The notes: a model not told the origin generated them from the letters alone. 7,142 nt of DNA from Clostridiaceae bacterium UBA6110 (GCA_002428415.1 DIWI01000067.1:1-7142), one strand, 5' to 3'. Positions 1-6,378 are shown, counted from the stretch's first letter. Numbers and translations: made by a program.

Positions 1-317
1 ATTGCTGAGAAGAATGCTCCGACTACGCCAGCAGAACCGATTATCCACTCAGGCTCGATCTTCCAGCCATGTCTCTTCTCCATCCAGCCGCATACAGCAG
101 AGTTATACTCCTTGGTTGGAACTGTATAACCAAGTATAGTGTCGCTAATGTACTGCTTCAACCCTTCGACTATTTCAGGAGCATTATTTAGCTCCATGTC
201 TGCAACCGAGAAAGGAATGGTGTTCTCAGAAACATCAGGGTTCCATCCGAGCATCTGCTCGTATTTTGCTGATCCTGTGTTCCTTCTGTTAAGTACTGTA
301 GTAAAATCATATTTCAT
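1..317 (-). CDS. MalY/PatB-type PLP enzyme (C-S beta-lyase or aminotransferase), N-terminal part, cut by window edge
   Basis: Only the first 105 residues are present; the frame stays open to base 1. The protein begins MKYDFTTVLNRRNTGSAKYE and contains FSVADMEL at about residues 36-43, matching the WVADMDF block of MalY/PatB enzymes, then LGYTVPT (about 62-68), matching their YGYSKRT block, and GWMEKRHGWKIEPEW, the usual W-x-x-R/K-x-GW segment before the cofactor domain. Family members are about 390 residues long, so roughly three quarters lies outside. The ATG at 317 is preceded by AAGGAG at 325-330 with a 7-base spacer, so the start is firm. It follows the MATE gene after 32 bases and is probably co-transcribed. 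It is a distant paralogue of the complete MalY/PatB gene at 4734-5963, not a recent copy. The PLP lysine is not in the window, so whether it is a lyase or a transaminase cannot be decided. Confidence 0.88.
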   Translation of the reverse strand, partial: MKYDFTTVLNRRNTGSAKYEQMLGWNPDVSENTIPFSVADMELNNAPEIVEGLKQYISDTILGYTVPTKEYNSAVCGWMEKRHGWKIEPEWIIGSAGVVGAFFSA

Positions 318-324
318 TTGTTTG

Positions 325-330
325 CTCCTT
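325..330 (-). promoter_or_regulatory. Ribosome binding site of the partial MalY/PatB gene
   Basis: The minus strand reads AAGGAG, then CAAACAA, then ATG at 317. It lies inside the 32-base gap after the MATE stop codon, with no room for a promoter of normal length, which supports expression from the upstream operon. Confidence 0.8.
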
Positions 331-349
331 TGTTTATATGTTAGATTAT

Positions 350-1741
350 CTATTTTACCTGACTTATATCCTCAAAAATCTGATTCTGGAAGTTATCCCC
401 ATTTTTGAAGATGTTCTTTTGCCTGAAATTTGCGTATGCCAGGATATATCTTACAAAGAGGTCCATCCCCATTATTGCCCATATCCATATGAGGTCTGCC
501 TTGAAAAGGAAGGTTGCCGCTAGTACACCCGGTATCCTTACCAGCCAGATCCCTACTGTGATTATCACAAGAGGCATGTTGACATATCCTGCACCCTTGA
601 GAGTGCCATTATACAAACCGGTCATGTTCTGTGGTATCTGGCTAATGCCCATTACAATGAGGTATGCACTGCCTATACCTATCAGCTCTCTGGAATTTGT
701 AAGGGCTCCCATTATGATTCCAGGAAACAGGGCCATGATAAGCCCGGCTATCGTCGAAAACATCAGTGTATACTTCACTAAATGCTTGTAGTACTTCCTA
801 CCAAGCTCCATGTCCTTTGAGCCTACAGACTGCCCAATGAATGCTGTGGCGCATACTGCGAGCCCCATGGCAGGCATGAATGACACAGCCTCAGCCTGCA
901 TACCAAGCTGATATGCGGCATAGGCATTCTCACCGTATGTGAGGACAGCCCTTGTGACAAAGATTGAGGACCCGACCCAGAATATGGTTTCAAAGCTGCT
1001 CGGGAATCCATATCGCATTATGCTAAAAGCCTCTGGAATGTTGATCCTTACTCCAAGTCCAATCCTTCCTCTCAGTCCTTTGCTTTTGCTCAGAAGGAAC
1101 CTGAAGGCCATTATTGCTGCAATAACATAGGAAATGGTATATGCAATTGCAGCTCCCTGTATACCCATTGCAGGTATACCAACGACCCCAAATATAAGCA
1201 CATAGCTCAGGATGATATTTGTGATATTCAGAACACCAACAATCAGCATTGGAGTCTTCGCATCCCCCATGCCCTGGAATATTCCAGATACAATTAAAAT
1301 CGCAGCTGTAGCAGGAAGGCTGAAGGAAAGTATCCTTGTATATAGCGTCGCATTAGTTATAAGCTCCGGTCCTGCGCCGAATATCTCAAGTACCTGCTCT
1401 GAGGATACAAGCAGAAGTACCAGAAACAGAGACGCAAATGCAATAGACAGAAGTATCCCCTGCACAGATACTCTGGCAAGCTTCTTCACATTCCCTGCTC
1501 CATAGCTCTGAGCAACGAGTATAGTCGTTCCTATGGATATGCCCTTGAAGACAGCCCAGATAAGCCTCATTATGACATTACTGAGACCTATGGCTCCGAC
1601 TGCCACAGCGCTGATCCTTCCTACCATGGCCATTGAGACCAGCCCGGCAGTCATCTGAAGTATGTTTTCAGCGGTTATTGGGATGACCATTGAGAGTATC
1701 TTTTTCTTTATTGCCTTGTCGCTTATAGCCTGAGCTTCCAT
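350..1741 (-). CDS. MATE-family multidrug/toxin exporter
   Basis: A 463-residue polytopic membrane protein of the usual MATE length (about 450). MATE proteins expel cationic or aromatic compounds in exchange for Na+ or H+. The two-fold internal repeat is visible: the N-terminal half has MVGRISAVAVGAIGLSN near residues 39-55 and AQSYGAGN near 77-84; the second half starts near FPSSFETIFW (246-255) and repeats the latter motif as GQSVGSKD (303-310). QGMGDAKTP near 156-164 is also typical. The frame is open back to a TTG at 1816, but I place the start at the ATG at 1741 because GGGGAGGG (1746-1753) precedes it with a 4-base gap, and the protein then begins MEAQAISDKAIKKKILSMVI, a normal MATE start. 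It stops with TAG at 350. It lies 123 bases after the M20 gene. The substrate is unknown; an operon role in exporting a thiol or conjugate is only a guess. Confidence 0.93.
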   Translation of the reverse strand: MEAQAISDKAIKKKILSMVIPITAENILQMTAGLVSMAMVGRISAVAVGAIGLSNVIMRLIWAVFKGISIGTTILVAQSYGAGNVKKLARVSVQGILLSIAFASLFLVLLLVSSEQVLEIFGAGPELITNATLYTRILSFSLPATAAILIVSGIFQGMGDAKTPMLIVGVLNITNIILSYVLIFGVVGIPAMGIQGAAIAYTISYVIAAIMAFRFLLSKSKGLRGRIGLGVRINIPEAFSIMRYGFPSSFETIFWVGSSIFVTRAVLTYGENAYAAYQLGMQAEAVSFMPAMGLAVCATAFIGQSVGSKDMELGRKYYKHLVKYTLMFSTIAGLIMALFPGIIMGALTNSRELIGIGSAYLIVMGISQIPQNMTGLYNGTLKGAGYVNMPLVIITVGIWLVRIPGVLAATFLFKADLIWIWAIMGMDLFVRYILAYANFRQKNIFKNGDNFQNQIFEDISQVK

Positions 1742-1745
1742 CAAA

Positions 1746-1753
1746 CCCTCCCC
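1746..1753 (-). promoter_or_regulatory. Ribosome binding site that fixes the MATE start
   Basis: GGGGAGGG on the minus strand is followed by TTTG and then ATG at 1741. The alternative in-frame starts upstream (ATG at 1765, TTG at 1816) have no comparable purine tract, so the shorter protein is preferred. Confidence 0.75.
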
Positions 1754-1790
1754 GGCTTCCACCATAAAGAAATATTGAGCCGGCTTCCGG
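1752..1790. repeat. Short direct repeat with a possible hairpin in the MATE leader
   Basis: On the plus strand CCGGCTTCC occurs at 1752-1760 and again at 1780-1788, 28 bases apart. In the minus-strand transcript, CCGGCT from the first-transcribed copy could pair with AGCCGG of the second across a loop of about 20 bases, and this second arm overlaps the start of the MATE ribosome binding site. The stem is only 6 bp, so this is a weak call. Confidence 0.35.
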
Positions 1791-1864
1791 ATTCTACGAT
1801 CTAAGGAGTATCGCAAAGCTCCGGATGCAGGCTCATCTTAAGTTGTACTTAGTGTTACCGTTTG

Positions 1865-3061
1865 TTACTTCATTAGAAGTGACACAGCATATTTTGCTGT
1901 GGATAGGACACCAAGCTTCAGCACGCTGTCATCCACATCGAACTTCTCGTTATGGTGCTCTGCACCAGATCCAAGCTCCTCGTTTCTTATGCCCAAGAAA
2001 GCGAACACACCAGGATATCTCTCAAGGTACATGCTATAGGATTCTGAGGCATACCATTTCGGGCAGCTGGATACTGTTCCTTCAGGAAGTATGTCGTTCA
2101 GTGCTGCCGCTGCAAGCTCCGAGTAGTGCGCATCATTGATTACAGGTCCTACCAGGATCTTCATCAAGTCAGAGAACTCGACTGTGCAATGGTGCATCCT
2201 GGCAGTAGACTCGGAGATCTCCTTGACAATATCAACAGCCTTTGCACCTTCCTTCATATTGAAGAACCTTAGGCTTCCCCTGAACCTAGCGGTTTCAGGG
2301 ATTACATTGCTTACATCTGTTCCTGAATGGATATTTGCAATACCCAGGGTTACTGTCTCATTGGCATCTATCTGGTTGACCCAGGCTGATGAAAGGTTGT
2401 TCAGTATGCATGAAGCAGCGAATATCGGACTGATCGATAGGTCAGGTCTTGAACCGTGTCCGCCCTTTCCCTTTACAGTTACATCGACACCTGCAGCTCC
2501 GGCCATTCTCGGACCTGCATCAACGCTGATCTTGCCAGCCTGAAGCGCTGAATATACATGGATAGCCCAGACTGTATCGACCCTTCTTCGTGAAAGGGCT
2601 TCAAGCATTCCTAGTTTACCTGTTCCTGACTCCTCGCCCTCTTCGAAGCAGAAATGCACGACACCATTAAGCTCCTCCTTCATCTCTGTAAGCATCTTCA
2701 TGGCACCTATCATCATAGCCATATGAGCATCATGTCCGCATGCATGGCTGAAGCCTTCTATCTCAGATACTGAAACCTTGCAGCCCTTGAGGTTATTTGC
2801 ATTCTCCGGAACCGGCAGGGCATCGATATCAGCCCTTAATGCAAGATGGACGCCTTCCCTTCCTGTATCAAGAGTAGCGATCATACCTGTTGTTGAAACC
2901 ATCTCATATGTAAGCCCGCACTTCTCAATCTCTTCCTTTAGCCTGGCGCTTGTCCATTCTTCCTTCGATGCTACTTCAGGATGTCTATGGAACTCCCTTC
3001 TGAGCTCGATAACATAGCTTTCAAGCTCGTCTGCACGTTTCTTAAGAATCTCGTTAATCAT
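1865..3061 (-). CDS. M20D-family amidohydrolase (N-acyl-amino-acid / amino-acid-conjugate deacylase)
   Basis: 398 residues, normal for the M20D family (AbgB, HipO, IAA-amino-acid hydrolases, YxeP-like deacetylases), which are cytosolic di-metal enzymes cleaving amide bonds of N-acyl or N-aroyl amino acids and related conjugates. Visible marks, in order: RREFHRHPE (about 21-29), LRADIDALPVP (76-86), HACGHDAH (107-114) with the Cys and His metal ligands, EEGEE (140-144) with the catalytic and bridging Glu, AIHV (His about 168), the dimerisation-domain GGHGSRPDLS (200-209), and a late AEHHNEKFDVDD (368-379) with the last metal His. All expected ligands are present, so it should be active. The common SEDF block near the C-terminus reads ASESYSMYL here, perhaps marking a subclade. 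The start is the ATG at 3061; a GTG just before it at 3064 is also in frame but lies closer to the ribosome binding site. It sits between the YfcC-type carrier and the MATE gene, which suggests it acts on an imported conjugate. The exact substrate cannot be read. Confidence 0.93.
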   Translation of the reverse strand: MINEILKKRADELESYVIELRREFHRHPEVASKEEWTSARLKEEIEKCGLTYEMVSTTGMIATLDTGREGVHLALRADIDALPVPENANNLKGCKVSVSEIEGFSHACGHDAHMAMMIGAMKMLTEMKEELNGVVHFCFEEGEESGTGKLGMLEALSRRRVDTVWAIHVYSALQAGKISVDAGPRMAGAAGVDVTVKGKGGHGSRPDLSISPIFAASCILNNLSSAWVNQIDANETVTLGIANIHSGTDVSNVIPETARFRGSLRFFNMKEGAKAVDIVKEISESTARMHHCTVEFSDLMKILVGPVINDAHYSELAAAALNDILPEGTVSSCPKWYASESYSMYLERYPGVFAFLGIRNEELGSGAEHHNEKFDVDDSVLKLGVLSTAKYAVSLLMK

Positions 3062-3067
3062 CACTTA

Positions 3068-3075
3068 CTTCCTTT
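3068..3075 (-). promoter_or_regulatory. Ribosome binding site of the M20 gene
   Basis: AAAGGAAG precedes the ATG at 3061, with 8 bases between AGGA and ATG. The surrounding GGAAATGAAAGGAAGT closely resembles the sequence before the MalY/PatB gene (around 5974-5994), which has three extra bases in the middle. Confidence 0.7.
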
Positions 3076-3115
3076 CATTTCCTGTTCATCAGTTCGTTAA
3101 GCATTCAAATTGTCT

Positions 3116-3148
3116 GTACAAGCCGGCATAAAGACTACCGGCTTGTAC
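3116..3148 (-). promoter_or_regulatory. Strong 11-bp stem-loop between carrier and amidohydrolase genes
   Basis: GTACAAGCCGG (3116-3126) and CCGGCTTGTAC (3138-3148) are perfect inverted repeats around an 11-base loop. Five of the stem pairs next to the loop are G-C. No T-run follows on either strand (the minus strand continues AGACAATTTG), so it is not a standard intrinsic terminator. In an operon such a hairpin may act as an RNA processing or 3'-end protection element, giving different levels of carrier and hydrolase mRNA; it could also be a protein binding site for a promoter of the M20 gene, though I see no convincing promoter there. Confidence 0.7.
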
Positions 3149-3167
3149 CCATTTACTATATTCTGAT

Positions 3168-3189
3168 AAATCCTATTTTTTATGGATTT
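3168..3189 (-). other. Weak AT-rich inverted repeat just after the carrier stop codon
   Basis: AAATCC (3168-3173) and GGATTT (3184-3189) flank a 10-base A/T-only loop, immediately after the TAG stop of the carrier gene. The stem is short and no T-tract follows, so it is unlikely to terminate transcription efficiently. Confidence 0.3.
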
Positions 3190-3190
3190 C

Positions 3191-4609
3191 CTACATTCCA
3201 GTCCAACCCATCTGGTTAAGTACATATATCCATATATATGACATGACCGAGAGGATTACAACCTTTGGGAATACCCACTTGAACCACTTGTCGAAAGGAA
3301 CCTTCGCCATTGCGCAGGAGCCTATTGTCCAGCCAAGTGCAGGGGATACGAGATTTGTGAAACCGTCACCGTATTGGAAGGCCTGTACAGCTATCTGAGG
3401 TGTAAGGTTCAGCGCCTGTGCAACCGGCTGTATGATTGGTACAAGGATCGCAGCCTTACTTGTAGCTGAAGGTATCAGTACGTTGATTACTGAGATTACA
3501 GCAGTCATTCCTATGGCTGAGAGTCCCTTGTTCAGGTTCATAAGAGGCCTGGTCAAAGTGTAGACTATTGTGTGTATTATCTGGCCTTCAGTCATTACAA
3601 GGGATACTACCCTTGCCATTCCTATTACGAAGCCTACGAATGCCATTGTTGCAAGTCCCTTGGCAAACGAGTTTCCAAGTTCATCTCCTGACATTCCACT
3701 TATTACTCCGCAGAGTATAGCCGCAATTATGTAAATAGCGATCATGAACTTGTAAGCATCAGCAGCGTTAATGAATGAGAACCAAACGATTACTATGTAC
3801 TGTCCGAAGAATATGAGCATTATGAGCAGTGTCTGCCAGGTAAGCTTTCCTTCCTTGATCTCGACGCTTCCGTCAACAACAAGGTCTTTCTGCCAGTCTG
3901 AGCTTCCGAGTGCAGACTTTGCTGCGTCCTTCCTGATCTTGCTAACATATCTCATGAGCATGAAGAGTCCGACAAGCATGAAGAAGTTCATCGATATGAA
4001 CCTGACACCGAAGCCTGAGTAAACCGGAACTCCCATCATGGCCTGAGTGATCATCTGCTTGGTTGGTCCTGTTCCGAATCCAATGAGTGTTGCAAATGTT
4101 GTTACGCCAATCGCTACAATCGGGTCAAGCTTCAGCTTCTTTGCGAATACCACACCAATCGGCACAACAGCTATGAGCGCGTCGCTTCCACCGAATGCCC
4201 CGAGGTAGGTCATGAGCACGAACATCATAGGTATGAGTATGTTAGTTCCCTTTGTGCTGAGCTTGAATACCGCCCAGTTGAGGAAATCATCAACGGCGCC
4301 TGTATCAAGGATTACACCAATACTTGCTCCGGAAACCATGACAACGAATATGATGAGTCCTGAACCTGTAAGTCCTTCGAGCATGAGCATCGCAGCTCTC
4401 CAGGGAGTGACAGGTGTCTGGTGTCCTATGTAGCTGAATGCGGTTCCGATAAGCGTACCTTTGTCATCCTTTGCGAATGCACCGGCAGGAATTACATAGG
4501 TAAGAAGGCTCATTATAAGAATAAGTCCGAGCATTATCCAAAGAAGGTGGGGCATCTTGAATGAAAATTTCTTTTTCTCTTGTACTGCGCTAACTTTAGT
4601 GCTTTGCAT
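3191..4609 (-). CDS. YfcC-family (DcuC/ion-transporter superfamily) membrane carrier
   Basis: 472 residues, with about a dozen hydrophobic segments. The family is a set of secondary carriers related to DcuC and the arginine/ornithine-type YfcC proteins; members are predicted to move dicarboxylates, amino acids or peptides. Family marks: KMPHLLWIMLGLILIMSLLTYVIPAGAF is at residues 19-45 (first span ending in the typical YVIPAG), GAFGGSDALIAVVPIGV near 137-153 (re-entrant loop region), IPSATSKAAILVPII at 379-393, NLVSPALGWTIG near 419-430, and VPFDKWFKWVFP at 437-448 near the end. A charged cytosolic loop covers about 222-258. The ATG at 4609 has AGGAGG at 4616-4621 with a 6-base spacer. It follows the MalY/PatB gene by 124 bases and precedes the M20 hydrolase; carrier plus M20 hydrolase recalls the AbgT/AbgAB arrangement, though this protein looks like YfcC rather than AbgT. 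Substrate unassigned. Confidence 0.9.
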   Translation of the reverse strand: MQSTKVSAVQEKKKFSFKMPHLLWIMLGLILIMSLLTYVIPAGAFAKDDKGTLIGTAFSYIGHQTPVTPWRAAMLMLEGLTGSGLIIFVVMVSGASIGVILDTGAVDDFLNWAVFKLSTKGTNILIPMMFVLMTYLGAFGGSDALIAVVPIGVVFAKKLKLDPIVAIGVTTFATLIGFGTGPTKQMITQAMMGVPVYSGFGVRFISMNFFMLVGLFMLMRYVSKIRKDAAKSALGSSDWQKDLVVDGSVEIKEGKLTWQTLLIMLIFFGQYIVIVWFSFINAADAYKFMIAIYIIAAILCGVISGMSGDELGNSFAKGLATMAFVGFVIGMARVVSLVMTEGQIIHTIVYTLTRPLMNLNKGLSAIGMTAVISVINVLIPSATSKAAILVPIIQPVAQALNLTPQIAVQAFQYGDGFTNLVSPALGWTIGSCAMAKVPFDKWFKWVFPKVVILSVMSYIWIYVLNQMGWTGM

Positions 4610-4615
4610 TGTTTT

Positions 4616-4621
4616 CCTCCT
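4616..4621 (-). promoter_or_regulatory. Consensus ribosome binding site of the carrier gene
   Basis: AGGAGG followed by AAAACA and the ATG at 4609. It is the strongest Shine-Dalgarno sequence in the operon, suggesting high translation of the carrier relative to the lyase upstream. Confidence 0.85.
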
Positions 4622-4733
4622 GAAATTTTGATTTTTGTCGAGTATGCATTACGGCGGCATCGATCTGTTGCAGCATGTCAAGGTTAGTGTACCGAATCAG
4701 CTATCAAGCTCCTTCCAATTCAATCTGTCTCAT

Positions 4734-5963
4734 CTATTGCTCAATTCCATCCTTAAGACGGTCTGAGTATGCATTTTTCATTTCAAGTTCTGTTACCACC
4801 CTGCACAGCCTAGAAAGACCTTGTTCAAGAAGCTTCCTTGGACATGCGAAGTTAATTCTAACGAAGCCTTCGCCACCTGCGCCGAACCAGGTTCCTCCAT
4901 CAAGCGCTACTTTTCCATCATGGCTTATGACATGCTGGAGCTTGTCACCATCCTTCTCGTATTTCCTCAGGTCTATCCATCCGAGATACGTTGCCTGCGG
5001 AGCAATCATCTTTGCCTTTGGGAGATGTTCTCCAAGATAGCTGTGTATTAACTCTATATTCCCCTCAAGATATATGAGAAGCTCTTCAAGCCATTCCTCG
5101 CCTTCATTATAGGCTGCTTCAAGAGATACTATGCTTAAAGGATTCTGTCCTCCTATGCTGTTTCTCTCGAGCACTCTCCTGTATTTCTCCATAACCTTGG
5201 GATCGGCGATTATTATGTTCGAAGACTGCATTCCGGCAAGATTGAAGGTTTTACTTGGTGCTGTACAGGTTATGGAATTCAGTGCAAACTCCTCTCCCAG
5301 CGACCCGAACATGATATGCTGGTATCCAGAGTATACAAGGTCATTGTGTATCTCGTCTGCCACTACAAGGACTCCGTTATCTGCACATATTCTTCCAATC
5401 CTTTCTAGCTCATCCCTTGTCCATACCCTAGATACAGGGTTGTGCGGACTGCAGAGAATGAATAGCTTGACCTTGGGGTCCTTTGCCTTCTCCTCGAAAT
5501 CCTCGAAGTCGATCTCGTAATACTCCCCGTTAAACCTCAGCATGTTGTCTACAACATGGCATCCGTTGTTCTCGATTGCCCTCCTGAACGGATAGTATAC
5601 CGGCTGCTGGATCATTACCTTGTCACCAGGTGTGCAAAGTGCCTGTATGATGTAGTTTATTGCAGGCACTACTCCCGGGGTATACTCTATCCACTCTTTC
5701 TTGATATCCCAGCCGAATCTTCTCTTGGTCCATCCGATTATCGCATCGAAATAAGTGTCGGTCCTTTTGCTGTATCCGTAGATCCCATGCTCAGCTCTCT
5801 TAACAACCGCATCAACTATTGGCTTTGCAGTCCTGAAGTCCATGTCAGCTACCCAGAAGGGAAGGACGTCGGAAACACCGAACATCGTCTCAAGCACCTC
5901 AGCATCCCACTTGGATGAATTGGTATCCGACCTGTCAATCACCTCATCAAAATCATACTTCAA
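4734..5963 (-). CDS. MalY/PatB-type PLP-dependent C-S beta-lyase (cystathionine beta-lyase-like)
   Basis: A complete fold-type I PLP enzyme of the MalY/PatB group, which splits the C-S bond of cystathionine or cysteine S-conjugates to thiol, pyruvate and ammonia; some members act as aminotransferases. Counting from the ATG at 5999: KYDFDEVIDR (14-23), FWVADMDF (48-55), GIYGYSKRT (72-80), QQPVYYPF (131-138), CSPHNPVSRVW (183-193), VADEIHNDL (213-221, Asp contacting the PLP nitrogen), APSKTFNLAG (247-256, Lys250 forming the Schiff base) and GFVRINFACPR (378-388, Arg381 binding the substrate carboxylate). In the HNPxG motif the usual Gly is Ser. The start is uncertain: the ATG at 5999 directly follows an in-frame stop and has no ribosome binding site, while AAAGGAA at 5976-5982 points to a start inside, most simply the TTG at 5963, giving a protein of 409 residues beginning (M)KYDFDEV like its relatives. 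It is the first gene of the operon, after a clear promoter. Confidence 0.9.
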   Translation of the reverse strand: MKYDFDEVIDRSDTNSSKWDAEVLETMFGVSDVLPFWVADMDFRTAKPIVDAVVKRAEHGIYGYSKRTDTYFDAIIGWTKRRFGWDIKKEWIEYTPGVVPAINYIIQALCTPGDKVMIQQPVYYPFRRAIENNGCHVVDNMLRFNGEYYEIDFEDFEEKAKDPKVKLFILCSPHNPVSRVWTRDELERIGRICADNGVLVVADEIHNDLVYSGYQHIMFGSLGEEFALNSITCTAPSKTFNLAGMQSSNIIIADPKVMEKYRRVLERNSIGGQNPLSIVSLEAAYNEGEEWLEELLIYLEGNIELIHSYLGEHLPKAKMIAPQATYLGWIDLRKYEKDGDKLQHVISHDGKVALDGGTWFGAGGEGFVRINFACPRKLLEQGLSRLCRVVTELEMKNAYSDRLKDGIEQ

Positions 5964-5975
5964 CTTAACCAGCAC

Positions 5976-5982
5976 TTCCTTT
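5976..5982 (-). promoter_or_regulatory. Probable ribosome binding site deciding the MalY/PatB start
   Basis: AAAGGAA lies within the longest reading frame, 12 bases before the TTG at 5963, a rather long spacer. CTG at 5972 is closer but is a rare start. The similarity to the M20 ribosome binding region supports initiation downstream of this site rather than at the ATG at 5999. Confidence 0.5.
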
Positions 5983-6012
5983 CTTTCATTTCCACACATT
6001 CATCTTGTGGTT

Positions 6013-6047
6013 CAGCTTAATTGTGTCCTAGATCGATTATTAAGCTG
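6013..6047 (-). promoter_or_regulatory. 9-bp stem-loop in the leader of the MalY/PatB operon
   Basis: CAGCTTAAT (6013-6021) and ATTAAGCTG (6039-6047) are perfect inverted repeats around 17 bases. The element falls between the predicted transcription start (near 6065) and the gene, so it would be in the 5' leader RNA. There is no T-run after it. It could be an RNA structure or a protein operator; a further TTATTAAGCT copy occurs at 6129-6138 upstream of the promoter, which makes a DNA-binding site possible. Confidence 0.5.
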
Positions 6048-6063
6048 TTTAACTATTAACTCG

Positions 6064-6085
6064 ATGAACTTATTCTACAGTTCAT
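6064..6085 (-). promoter_or_regulatory. Inverted repeat centred on the -10 box, candidate operator
   Basis: ATGAACT (6064-6070) and AGTTCAT (6079-6085) are perfect 7-bp arms around 8 bases that contain the -10 hexamer. A repressor bound to this dyad would block polymerase. No regulator gene is in the window to pair it with, and the family of the binding protein is unknown. Confidence 0.5.
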
Positions 6086-6100
6086 AAACCCTGTTGTCAA
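6072..6100 (-). promoter_or_regulatory. Sigma-A-type promoter of the MalY/PatB-carrier-M20-MATE operon
   Basis: On the minus strand, TTGACA (6095-6100) is a perfect -35, separated by exactly 17 bases from TAGAAT (6072-6077), a 5/6 match to the -10 consensus. The predicted start is near 6065, giving a leader of about 65-100 bases. It is the best promoter in the window and lies directly before the first gene of the apparent operon. Confidence 0.8.
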
Positions 6101-6378
6101 TCGTTTCCATAAAACATTTTGACTTATTTTATTAAGCTAGTTCCCTGAATCCTTCTCCATGCATATTAAGTTTTAATTCACTGTGCATCTCAATGCTTTT
6201 TGGCTATTTTAACCTGATATGGCATAGCCTTCAAATTTGTAGTTCCATTATTTTAAGAGCAACTTACTATATGCATCAACCATCATAAGAATTACCAGTT
6301 GATATTTTCTTAATAAATTATTAACCTTCTTTACAATCATAACTAAATAAACGACTTAACCTTGCTTTGCTTCACCAA
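6101..6378. other. AT-rich intergenic region without recognisable genes
   Basis: About 280 bases between the operon promoter and the terminator of the superoxide reductase gene. It is visibly richer in A and T than the genes on either side. I see no coding frame with a ribosome binding site, no tRNA or known riboswitch shape, and no repeat beyond the TTATTAAGCT copy at 6129-6138. A 30-codon frame (6248-6340, minus) has no ribosome binding site. The region may hold upstream control sites for the operon. Confidence 0.6.

Noticed and set aside
405..791. Plus-strand frame of 128 codons, and others such as 139-408, 5131-5520 and 2136-2543
   Set aside because: All lie antisense to well-supported minus-strand genes, lack family motifs and convincing ribosome binding sites.
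823..1011. Minus-strand 62-codon frame within the MATE gene
   Set aside because: It is in another frame of the same strand as the MATE coding sequence and shows no domain.
1790..1818. TAGAAT -10-like box upstream of the MATE gene
   Set aside because: No -35 at 16-18 bases; TTGCGA lies only 14 bases away.
4653..4681. Perfect TTGACA (4676-4681, minus) before the carrier gene
   Set aside because: The -10 position 17 bases downstream reads GCCGCC, so it does not form a promoter.
6248..6340. Minus-strand 30-codon frame in the AT-rich intergenic region (begins MIVKKVNNLLRKY)
   Set aside because: No ribosome binding site before the ATG and no supporting context; frames of this size are expected by chance.
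6000..6378. Riboswitch, T-box, tRNA or CRISPR in the long intergenic region
   Set aside because: I looked for T-box core sequence, tRNA arms, regularly spaced repeats and a terminator before the first gene and found none.
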